This document shows positions 42,936 to 49,987 of a stretch of DNA of 64,000 nucleotides, piece after piece (within the stretch, counting starts at the first letter, position 1; every line of letters begins with the position of its first letter). This stretch comes from DATGZH01 sp035297265 (GTDB lineage Bacteria; Actinomycetota; Acidimicrobiia; Acidimicrobiales; RAAP-2). The stretch covers positions 124,001 through 188,000 of the forward strand of contig DATGZH010000042.1 in NCBI GenBank assembly GCA_035297265.1, written 5' to 3'. Below the pieces are notes generated by a model, which worked only from the letters and a program-made list of their open reading frames with translations, searched no databases and was not told where the DNA came from. A program made the position numbers and the translations under genes.

Positions 42936-44117
42936 TCAGGACCCCGCGGCCAGTGCGTGTACGCCCACGAAGGCGGCGTCGCCGTTGATGAGGCCGCCGG
43001 TGTTCACGGCCACGGCCAGCCTGGCCCCGTCGACCTGCCTGGAGCCGGCCTTACCGCGCAGCTGCACGACGAGCTCGACCACCTGGGCCACACCGGTCGC
43101 CCCGAGCGGGTGGCCCCGGCCGACGAGCCCGCCGCTCGGGTTCACGGTGACCCGTCGGCCCCCGAGGTCGGTGTCACCGGCGAGCGTGGCCGGTCCGGCC
43201 TCGCCGGGGGCGAAGAAGCCGAGCGACTCGAGGGCGTAGATCTCCTCGGCCGCGGTGGCGTCGTGCAGCTCGACGACGTCGACCTCGTCGGGACCGAAGC
43301 CGAAGGACTCGAACGCCGCCCGGGCGGTCTCGTCGAGGCGGTCGTGGTAGTCGAGACCGCCGCTGCCCGTGCGAGCCACGGACCCGATGATACGGGGCGC
43401 GCCCCGTGGGGCGTTGCTGACCGGCCCGAGCACGACGGCCGCCGCGCCGTCCGTGAACGAGCTGCACATCGGGCGGGTGAGGACGCCGGCCACCACCGGC
43501 GCGGCGAGGACCTCGTCGATGGTGATGGGTTCCTGGCACTGGGCCAGCGGGTTGAGCGAGCCGAACCGCCGGGCCTTGACTGCCGCCGCGGCGATCTGGC
43601 GGAGGGTGGCGCCCCGCTCGGCCATGAGCTGGTCGGCCCACCCGGCGTTCAGGCACATGAGGGCGCTGCTCCCGGGGGCCGGCTCGAAGCGGTCGTGGAC
43701 GTCGGCCCGCCAGTCGGCCGAGAGCCCGTCTTCGATGCCGGCGAGCGTGGCGGCCCGGTCCCCGGTCCACATCTTCTCGACGCCGAGCACGAGCACCGGC
43801 CGCTCGGCGGCCACCGCGGCGAGGACGCCGACGTGGAGGGCGGACGAGCCCCCGGCGCACGAGTTGTCGACGTTGATCACCGGCACATCGCCGAGGCCGG
43901 CCTTGCGGAGCCACGACTGACCCCGGATGCACCCCTGGTCGCAGAGCCGGCCGCCGAGGGCGTTGCCCACGACGACGAGCGAGAGGTCCGACGCCTCGAC
44001 GGGCGCCTCGCTCAGGGCCTCGGTCACGGCCTGATCGGCCAGGGTCTCGGTCGACATGTCGCGCCGGCTCATGTCGGTCATCCCCACGCCGAGCACGGCC
44101 ACCGGTTGCTGGCTCAC
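42936..44117 (-). CDS. Thiolase-family acetyl-CoA acetyltransferase-like (SCP-x type)
   Basis: Thiolase-fold protein of 393 aa acting on acyl-CoA. Nucleophile Cys87 in VDNSCAGGSSALH; HDATAAEEIYALESLG (His) and VNPSGGLVGRGHPLGATG (second His) are in place. The final Cys-Gly motif of standard thiolases is replaced by NTGGLINGDAA, as in the SCP2-thiolase-like group found in steroid and lipid side-chain degradation. ATG 44117 overlaps the stop of the LLM gene (ATGA), so the operon is tightly coupled. Confidence 0.86.
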   Translation of the reverse strand: MSQQPVAVLGVGMTDMSRRDMSTETLADQAVTEALSEAPVEASDLSLVVVGNALGGRLCDQGCIRGQSWLRKAGLGDVPVINVDNSCAGGSSALHVGVLAAVAAERPVLVLGVEKMWTGDRAATLAGIEDGLSADWRADVHDRFEPAPGSSALMCLNAGWADQLMAERGATLRQIAAAAVKARRFGSLNPLAQCQEPITIDEVLAAPVVAGVLTRPMCSSFTDGAAAVVLGPVSNAPRGAPRIIGSVARTGSGGLDYHDRLDETARAAFESFGFGPDEVDVVELHDATAAEEIYALESLGFFAPGEAGPATLAGDTDLGGRRVTVNPSGGLVGRGHPLGATGVAQVVELVVQLRGKAGSRQVDGARLAVAVNTGGLINGDAAFVGVHALAAGS

Positions 44118-45076
44118 GTCATCACCTCCATGAGGGTGGCCCGGTCCGGCGTCTCGGCCGGCCCGGGCCGGGCGAGACGGCCGAGCAGCTCCCCCCAGGT
44201 CTCCTCGACCACGTCGCTTGCCGTCATCACGACCACGTGCTCGGCCCCTGCCGAGTGGTACTCCGCCAGCCGCTCGGCGCAGCGGTCGGCCGGGCCGGCC
44301 ACGAGGTGGCGCTCGAAGGCCTTGGGCGGGGCGCCGTAGAGCGAGGAGAGCCAGCGGGCGCCGTCCTCGGCCGCCTCGGGCCCGCCGACCCGGGCCATGA
44401 CCACGACGGCCGCCGTCACCGCCCCGGGCGGCCGCCCGGCGGCCGCCTCGGCCTCCCGCAGGCGTCGCAAGCCGAGCCGGTACTCGTCGGGCTCCAGGAA
44501 CACCGGGACCCAGCCGTCACCGGTCCGGGCCGCCCGGGCGATGGCCGCGTCGCTCGCCCCGCCGATCCACACCGGCACCGGGTCCGCCGCGGGGGCCTGG
44601 CGGTAGGGGGCGCCCGGGTCCGCGGCGCTGGCCCAGGCCCGGCGGACCTCGGCCAGGCCCTCGTCGAGGAGCCGGCCCCGCCGCCGGTAGTCCACGCCGG
44701 CCGCTTCGTACTCGCCCTGGTGGCTGCCGACGCCGACGCCGAGCACGAAGCGGCCACCCGAGAGGAGCTGGAGGGCCGCCGCCTGCTTGGCCACCGCGGC
44801 CGGGCGGCGGAGGGGGAGCTGGAGGACGCACGAGCCGATCGGCACCCGCTCCGTGGCCACCGAGGCCACCGAAAGCGTGGTGAGGCACTCGAGGACCGGG
44901 CCGGGCCAGAAGAGATGGTCGACGGCCCAGAGACCGCCGGCCCCCGACGCCTCGGCCTCGGCGCACAGGTCGATCAGCCCAGGCGTACCACCGGTGCTCC
45001 CTTCGGTACGACCATCAGTATTACCGCAGTGAGCAGGAAAGATCCCTTGCGGGACGGTCGGGAGCATGAGGCCCAC
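44114..45076 (-). CDS. LLM-class F420-dependent oxidoreductase
   Basis: Luciferase-like oxidoreductase of about 320 aa. VGLMLPTVPQG opens the barrel; GLWAVDHLFWPGPVLECLTT, VPIGSCVLQLPLRRPAAVAK, RFVLGVGVGSHQGEYEAAGV and VPVWIGGASDAAIARAARTG are family blocks of F420-dependent members. GTG 45076 is chosen as it starts at the barrel; ATG/GTG codons up to 45112 are in frame. First gene of a four-gene operon running to 41117. Likely redox step on a CoA-linked or steroid-like substrate (inference). Confidence 0.85.
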   Translation of the reverse strand: MGLMLPTVPQGIFPAHCGNTDGRTEGSTGGTPGLIDLCAEAEASGAGGLWAVDHLFWPGPVLECLTTLSVASVATERVPIGSCVLQLPLRRPAAVAKQAAALQLLSGGRFVLGVGVGSHQGEYEAAGVDYRRRGRLLDEGLAEVRRAWASAADPGAPYRQAPAADPVPVWIGGASDAAIARAARTGDGWVPVFLEPDEYRLGLRRLREAEAAAGRPPGAVTAAVVVMARVGGPEAAEDGARWLSSLYGAPPKAFERHLVAGPADRCAERLAEYHSAGAEHVVVMTASDVVEETWGELLGRLARPGPAETPDRATLMEVMT

Positions 45077-45181
45077 CGGTCCCAGTTCGCACTTTGGTCG
45101 TACCACGGGCACAGCAGGATTTTAAAGCACACCGGGCGCCGGAGCGCCAGGCAACCCGCTGGCGGGCCGGCGTTGGCCGGC

Positions 45182-45631
45182 TCAGGAGCCGGGCGGGTCG
45201 ATCGGGCGATCGAGGACGGCCACGCTGCAGCGCGCCGCGCAGATGGCCCGACCCCCCTCGTCGGCGAGGGCGATCTCCCAGACCGACATGGTCCGTCCGA
45301 TCCGGACGGGCGTGGCCGTGGCGGTGAGGGTGCCGGCCGACATCGGCCGCAGGTGGCTCGCGTTGAGCTCGACCCCGGCGACCTGGCGACCCGGGGCGTT
45401 GAGGGCGGCCCCGATGCTCGCCGCCGACTCGGCGAGGAGGGCCGAGACCCCGCCGTGCAGGAGCCCGGCCGGCTGGTGGCTCTTCCAGCCGACCTCGAGG
45501 CGGAGCACCACCCGCTCCGGGGTCACCTCGACCATCTCGATCCCGAGCAGGTCGTGGACGCTCGGTGCCATCGGTTGGCCGGTGATGGGCGAGGGCGACG
45601 TCGACTCGGGGGGTGTGTCGGGGCCGGGCAC
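45182..45631 (-). CDS. PaaI-type hotdog thioesterase
   Basis: Acyl-CoA thioesterase of the hotdog fold, 149 aa. HQPAGLLHGGVSALLAESAA holds the conserved HGG and the catalytic Glu. VELNASHLRPMSAGTLTATA and ISVWEIALADEGGRAICAARC-like strands complete the fold. It resembles PaaI and 1,4-dihydroxy-2-naphthoyl-CoA thioesterases; which substrate is hydrolysed is open. GTG start 45631, or ATG 21 codons later. It ends about 105 bases before the LLM operon on the same strand. Confidence 0.85.
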   Translation of the reverse strand: MPGPDTPPESTSPSPITGQPMAPSVHDLLGIEMVEVTPERVVLRLEVGWKSHQPAGLLHGGVSALLAESAASIGAALNAPGRQVAGVELNASHLRPMSAGTLTATATPVRIGRTMSVWEIALADEGGRAICAARCSVAVLDRPIDPPGS

Positions 45632-45701
45632 TGCCGCCGGAGACTACCGGTCGGGCGGCGCGGCGCCGAAGGCGGGCCGCCGCGGCTGCGAACATGGGTC
45701 G

Positions 45702-46391
45702 GTGCGCCCGATCGTCCTGTTCGACCTCGACAACACGCTCGTCGACCGGCAGGCCGCCTACCGCCGCTGGGCGGTGGACTTCGCGGCGGCCGCCGGCCTC
45801 GACGAGGCCGCGGTGGCCTGGCTCGTCCGGGCGGACGACGACGGCTTCGCCGACCGCCAGGTCCTCTTCCGGGCGGCCCGGGAGGAGTTCGGCCTGCCCG
45901 AGAGCGTGGGCGACCTCGTCGAGCAGTACCGGCGCCGCTACCCGACCTACTTCGAACCCGACCAGGGGGTGCTGGACGGCCTCCGGCGGCTCCGTTCGGC
46001 CGGCTGGCGGATCGTCGTGGTGACCAACGGGCCGCCGAGCCAGCGCGAGAAGGTGACCCGGGCCGGCCTCGACCCGCTCATCGACGCACTGTGCATCTCC
46101 GAGGAGCTCGGCGTGGCCAAGCCCGATCCGAGGATCTTCGCCGAGGCGCGACGCCGGAGCGGGGCGCCGCCCGAGGAGGTCGGCGGCTGGATGGTGGGCG
46201 ACACGGCCCACCCCGACATCGGCGGCGGGCGCGCCGCCGGCCTGCGCACCGTCTGGCTCCACCGCGGGCGTCCGTGGGACTCGTCGGTCGGCTACCACCC
46301 CGACGTCACCGTGGCCGACGTGCTCGAGGCGCTCGACGTGCTGCTCGGTGGGTCGGGCCGCCGAAGCGGGGCGGGAGAGAGCGACCGGTAG
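45702..46391 (+). CDS. HAD-family hydrolase
   Basis: Phosphatase-type HAD protein of 229 aa with a helical cap. Motif I VLFDLDNTLVDRQAAYRRW (nucleophile Asp9 area), motif II VVVTNGPPS, motif III Lys in GVAKPDPRIF and motif IV WMVGDTAHPDIGGGRAAG. Similar to phosphoglycolate phosphatase or YjjG-type nucleotidases. GTG 45702 is the only start giving a clean N-terminus. The stop lies one base before the threonine aldolase ATG. Confidence 0.87.
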   Translation: MRPIVLFDLDNTLVDRQAAYRRWAVDFAAAAGLDEAAVAWLVRADDDGFADRQVLFRAAREEFGLPESVGDLVEQYRRRYPTYFEPDQGVLDGLRRLRSAGWRIVVVTNGPPSQREKVTRAGLDPLIDALCISEELGVAKPDPRIFAEARRRSGAPPEEVGGWMVGDTAHPDIGGGRAAGLRTVWLHRGRPWDSSVGYHPDVTVADVLEALDVLLGGSGRRSGAGESDR

Positions 46392-46392
46392 C

Positions 46393-47418
46393 ATGCGGGC
46401 GGTGGACCGCCCCGCCGACCTGCGCAGCGACACGGTCACGCGCCCGACCGACGAGATGCGTCGGGCCATGGCCGACGCCCTCGTCGGCGACGACGGCTAC
46501 GGCGAGGACCCCACCGTCAACGAGCTCGAGTCGGTGTTCGCCGAGCGGGTGGGCAAGCCGGCGGCGTTGTTCGTGCCGACGGGCACGATGGCCAACCAGG
46601 TGGCCCTCCGGGTGCTCGCCCCGCCCGGCTCGGTCGTCGTCGCCGGACGCCACCAGCACGTCGTGGCCTACGAGCTCGGGGCGGCGGCCCGCAACGCCAA
46701 CGTCCAGTTCCACGCGGTGGACGACGACGACGGCCTCGTCGACCCGGCTGACGTCACGTGGGCCCGGGCCGCCTCCGACCACCACTTTCCTACAGCCTCG
46801 GTCGTCTGCATCGAGAACACCCACATGGTGGCGAGCGGCCGCCCCTGGCGGCCGGCCGAGCTCGAGGCGCTCGCCGCGGCCGCCGGACCGCTGCCCGTGC
46901 ACATGGACGGGGCCCGCCTGTTCAACGCCGAGGTGGCCACCGGGGTCCCGGCGGCCGAGCTGGCGGCGCAGGCCACGACGGTCATGTGCTGCCTCTCGAA
47001 GGGGCTCTGCGCCCCGGTCGGTTCGCTCCTCGCCGGCCCGACCGACGTCGTCGAGGCCGGCCGGGCCGAGCGCAAGCGGCTGGGCGGAGGGATGCGCCAG
47101 GCCGGTGTGCTCGCGGCGGCCGGGTTGGTGGCGCTGCAGAAGATGGTCGGCCGCCTGGCCGACGACCACGTCCGGGCCCGCCGGCTGGCCGAGGCGGTCG
47201 CCGCCCGCTGGCCGTCGGCCTGTCTCGACCCGGCCGAGGTCAGCACGAACATCGTCGTGTTCCCCCACCCCGACCCCGAGGTCCTGCTCGGCCACCTGCG
47301 TGACCACGGCGTGCTGGCCGGGACCGTCGGCCCCGGGACCGTTCGTCTCGTGACGCACCACGACGTCGACGACGAGGGCGTCGACCGGGCCTGCCGGGCT
47401 CTCTCGGCCGCCCCGTGA
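46393..47418 (+). CDS. Low-specificity L-threonine aldolase
   Basis: PLP-dependent enzyme of 341 aa splitting threonine to glycine and acetaldehyde. LRSDTVTRPTDEMRRAM and GDDGYGEDPTVNELE are the family start; HQHVVAYELGA has the catalytic His, VHMDGARLFNA the Asp under the PLP ring, and TVMCCLSKGLCAPVGSLLAG the Schiff-base Lys. ATG 46393 is one base after the HAD stop. Function in glycine supply or beta-hydroxy amino acid turnover. Confidence 0.9.
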   Translation: MRAVDRPADLRSDTVTRPTDEMRRAMADALVGDDGYGEDPTVNELESVFAERVGKPAALFVPTGTMANQVALRVLAPPGSVVVAGRHQHVVAYELGAAARNANVQFHAVDDDDGLVDPADVTWARAASDHHFPTASVVCIENTHMVASGRPWRPAELEALAAAAGPLPVHMDGARLFNAEVATGVPAAELAAQATTVMCCLSKGLCAPVGSLLAGPTDVVEAGRAERKRLGGGMRQAGVLAAAGLVALQKMVGRLADDHVRARRLAEAVAARWPSACLDPAEVSTNIVVFPHPDPEVLLGHLRDHGVLAGTVGPGTVRLVTHHDVDDEGVDRACRALSAAP

Positions 47419-47452
47419 GCCACCCGGTGGTGCCCGGCTCCGGGCGGGGGCG

Positions 47453-48340
47453 GTGAAGGTCCGCATCGGCTTCGGTCCCGGCGGGGGCGCCGAGAACAGG
47501 GAGGACCTCTGCCGGCTCGTCGACTCGATGGACGAGCGCGGCTTCGACTCCCTGTGGCTGTCCGAGGTGCTCACGATGGCCGGGCTCGACCCGGTGGTCG
47601 GCCTCTCCTGGGCCGGGGCCTACAATCCCCGTCTCAAGCTCGGGACGACGATGGTCCTGCCCGGACGCAACGTCGTCCGCCTGGCCCGCAGCCTGGCCGC
47701 CCTCGACGCCCTCTCGGAGGGCCGCCTGCTCGTGACGTTCGTGCCCGGCCTGGTGCACGACCCCGAGCGCCAGGCCATCGGGGTGGCGCCGGAGCGCCGG
47801 GGCGCCGTGCTCGACGAGGCCGTCCCGCTCCTCCGCCGGTTGTGGGCGGGGGAGGAGGTCAGCCACCACGGCTCCATCGCCAGCTTCGACGGCGTGTCGA
47901 TCTCGCCGCTGCCGGTCCAGACCCCGCTCGAGGTCTGGGGCGGCGGCATGGCTCAGGCGGCCCTCGAACGCTGTGGCCGGCTCCTCGACGGCTGGCTGCC
48001 GAGCCTCTGCACGCCGGCGGAGGCGGCGGTCGGACAGAAGGTCGTGACGGCGGCGGCCGACGCCGCCGAGCGGACCATCAGCCCCGAGCACTTCGGCGTC
48101 TCCATCGGCTACGCCCGTCACCGGATCGAGGGGCCGACGGCCGAGCGCCTGGCCCGGCGGGCCAAGGGGCGCCCGCTCGACGAGCTCGTGCCGGTCGGCT
48201 GGCCGGCCCTGCGCTCCCTGCTCGAGCAGTTCATCGACGTGGGCTTCTCCAAATTCGTCCTCCGGCCGACCGCGCCCCCGGCCGACTGGGGCGAGGAGCT
48301 GGACGAGCTGGCCGGGGCGGTCCTCCATCTCCAGACCTGA
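47453..48340 (+). CDS. LLM-class oxidoreductase
   Basis: Third luciferase-like protein of the window, 295 aa. VRIGFGPGGGAENREDLCRL, FDSLWLSEVLTMAGLDPVVG, LGTTMVLPGRNVVRLARSLA, LLVTFVPGLVHDPERQAIGV and PLEVWGGGMAQAALERCGRL fit the F420-dependent group. Its low similarity to the other two suggests a separate substrate. GTG start 47453. It is 34 bases after the aldolase, same strand. Confidence 0.85.
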   Translation: MKVRIGFGPGGGAENREDLCRLVDSMDERGFDSLWLSEVLTMAGLDPVVGLSWAGAYNPRLKLGTTMVLPGRNVVRLARSLAALDALSEGRLLVTFVPGLVHDPERQAIGVAPERRGAVLDEAVPLLRRLWAGEEVSHHGSIASFDGVSISPLPVQTPLEVWGGGMAQAALERCGRLLDGWLPSLCTPAEAAVGQKVVTAAADAAERTISPEHFGVSIGYARHRIEGPTAERLARRAKGRPLDELVPVGWPALRSLLEQFIDVGFSKFVLRPTAPPADWGEELDELAGAVLHLQT

Positions 48341-48395
48341 AGAGAGCCGATGCTCGCCGGCTCCCGCCGGCGCAGTAGCTTGAGGGGGAAGTCGA

Positions 48396-49727
48396 GTGAG
48401 CCCATCGAGAGACGTGCCACCACCAGATACCGCTGCCAGTACGGCCGTCGCCGATCCGTCGCCGCCGGCCGTTCGGCTCCTGCACCTCTCCGACGTCGTC
48501 AACCGGCCGCTCGTCGACGAGTCCGGCGACAAGCTCGGCAAGGTCCGCGACCTCATCGTCCGGCTCGGGGAGCGTCCGCACCCGCCGATCGTCGGCGCGG
48601 TCGTCGACATCGGCGGACGGGACCTCTTCGTGCCGATCGAGAAGATCTCGGCGTTCGAGGGCCGACGAGTCCGCTTCCGGGGGGCCCGGGTGGACCTGCG
48701 GCGCTTCGAGCGGCGACCAGGTGAGCTGCTCCTGGCCAAGGACCTCTGGGCCAGGCACCTCATCAACGTGGTGGGCGGCCGGCTGATCCGGGCCAACGAG
48801 ATCGAGCTGGCGGACGTCGACGGGACCTGGGAGGTCGTAGGCGTCGACCCGAGCGGCAAGGCCGCGCTGCGCCGGCTCCTCCCGGGGCGCCTCGGGCGCG
48901 GCATCAGGCCCGGCGGGCTCGTCGACTGGGCCAGCATCGAGCCCTTCGTGGGCCAGGTGCCGACGGCCCGGCTGCGCATCCCCTACCGGCGGCTCGCCCG
49001 CCTGCACCCGGCGCAGATCGCCGACCTGGTGGAGGCGGCGTCCCACGAGGAGGGCGAGGAGATCATCAACGCGGTCGGGGCCGACCGGGAGCTCGAGGCC
49101 GACGTGTTCGAGGAGCTGGACCCCGAGCACCAGGTCGAGTTCCTGCGCAGCCGGAGCGACGAGGAGGCGGCCCGGCTCCTCAGCCGCATGGCGCCCGACG
49201 ACGCCGCTGACCTCATCATGGAGGTGGACCAGGAGCGGCGGCTGGTGATCCTGACCGCCCTGCCCCAACCCCAGCAGCGCAAGGTGCGCTCGCTCCTCAG
49301 CTACAACCCCGAGACGGCCGGGGGCCTCATGAGCCCCGACTTCCTGAGCCTGCCCGACGACACCACCGTGGCCCAGGCGCTGGCTGCCGTCCGGACCAGC
49401 GCAGCCCCACCCGAGGCCCTGAACGTGGTCTTCACGAAGGACCCCCAGGGGACGGTCTCCGGCGCGGCCTCGGTCGTCTCGCTCGTCCGGGCCGACCCCA
49501 CGGCGCAGCTGCGCACCGTCGTGCGACCCGACCCGCCCCACGTGCACGCCGACTGGGACGCCAACGCCACGTTGCGCAAGATGTCCGACTACAACCTCAC
49601 GGTGGCCCCCGTCCTCGACGAGGACCACCGGGAGATCCTGGGCGTCGTCACCGTCGACGACGTGCTCGAGCTGCTCCTCCCCGCCGGCTGGCGGCGCGAT
49701 TTCGGGGTGACCTCGCCCGAGGAGTGA
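48396..49727 (+). CDS. PRC-barrel / MgtE-N / CBS protein (soluble Mg2+-sensor-like)
   Basis: Cytosolic protein of 443 aa with no membrane helix. Residues 27-90 and about 110-165 look like PRC-barrel units (RPLVDESGDKLGKVRDLIVR). Residues 190-300 form an MgtE N-domain (LHPAQIADLVEAASHEEGEE, FEELDPEHQVEFLRSRSDEE, MAPDDAADLIMEVDQERRLV). Residues 305-430 are two CBS motifs (PETAGGLMSPDFLSLPDDTT and ILGVVTVDDVLELLLP). In MgtE these domains bind Mg2+ and gate the channel, but the channel part is absent. The next gene is an NRAMP-related transporter, its likely partner. The start at 48396 is GTG. Confidence 0.88.
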   Translation: MSPSRDVPPPDTAASTAVADPSPPAVRLLHLSDVVNRPLVDESGDKLGKVRDLIVRLGERPHPPIVGAVVDIGGRDLFVPIEKISAFEGRRVRFRGARVDLRRFERRPGELLLAKDLWARHLINVVGGRLIRANEIELADVDGTWEVVGVDPSGKAALRRLLPGRLGRGIRPGGLVDWASIEPFVGQVPTARLRIPYRRLARLHPAQIADLVEAASHEEGEEIINAVGADRELEADVFEELDPEHQVEFLRSRSDEEAARLLSRMAPDDAADLIMEVDQERRLVILTALPQPQQRKVRSLLSYNPETAGGLMSPDFLSLPDDTTVAQALAAVRTSAAPPEALNVVFTKDPQGTVSGAASVVSLVRADPTAQLRTVVRPDPPHVHADWDANATLRKMSDYNLTVAPVLDEDHREILGVVTVDDVLELLLPAGWRRDFGVTSPEE

Positions 49728-49751
49728 CGCCCGGATCGGACAGGCCGGGCG
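49728..49751 (+). terminator. Hairpin directly after the sensor gene
   Basis: CGCCCGG (49728-49734) and CCGGGCG (49745-49751) form a perfect 7-bp stem with a 10-base loop, starting at the first base after the stop codon. There is no T-tract. It may be a weak or regulated terminator, or the first helix of the structured leader that follows. Confidence 0.45.
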
Positions 49752-49773
49752 ATCCCCATTACCCTGGAGGGGT

Positions 49774-49987
49774 CGGCGACGCTCCGCGTCGCCGTGGACC
49801 CGGGCCAGCAGGCCGGGTCGATCCGACGAAGGAGCAACGCTGAGTACTCGGAGCCGGGTACCAAAACCGAGGACACGCATGCTCCGCCGTGATCGCCGGG
49901 AGGTGGCGCCACCACCTTCGGGCTGATCGCCGTGGGCGTGCGTGTCGTGACGCACGGACCACGCGCCAGCGCGAAGGGAGGTGAGCC
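49774..49987 (+). ncRNA. Candidate structured leader RNA with alternative Shine-Dalgarno pairing
   Basis: Helices that can be drawn by eye: 49774-49781 with 49787-49794 (8 bp perfect); 49797-49806 with 49811-49819; GGAGCA 49831-49836 with TGCTCC 49880-49885, enclosing CTCGG 49847-49851 with CCGAG 49867-49871; AGGTGG 49901-49906 with CCACCT 49912-49917; and a 12-bp stem 49931-49943 with 49950-49963. CACCACCTTCG (49910-49920) can instead pair with CGAAGGGAGGTG (49972-49983), which is the Shine-Dalgarno of the transporter gene. These last two uses of 49910-49920 exclude each other. I do not recognise it as an M-box, yybP-ykoY or other known class. Confidence 0.5.

Noticed and set aside
44237..47353. 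Very long plus-strand open frame of over 1000 codons
   Set aside because: Covers four well-supported genes in other frames; its translation is Arg/Pro/Gly-rich without any domain, as expected for shadow frames in high-GC DNA.
49728..49987. M-box or yybP-ykoY metal riboswitch
   Set aside because: Helices are plentiful, but the M-box TTAGGTGAGGCTCC-type start and the yybP-ykoY loop strings are not found; kept as an unclassified leader.
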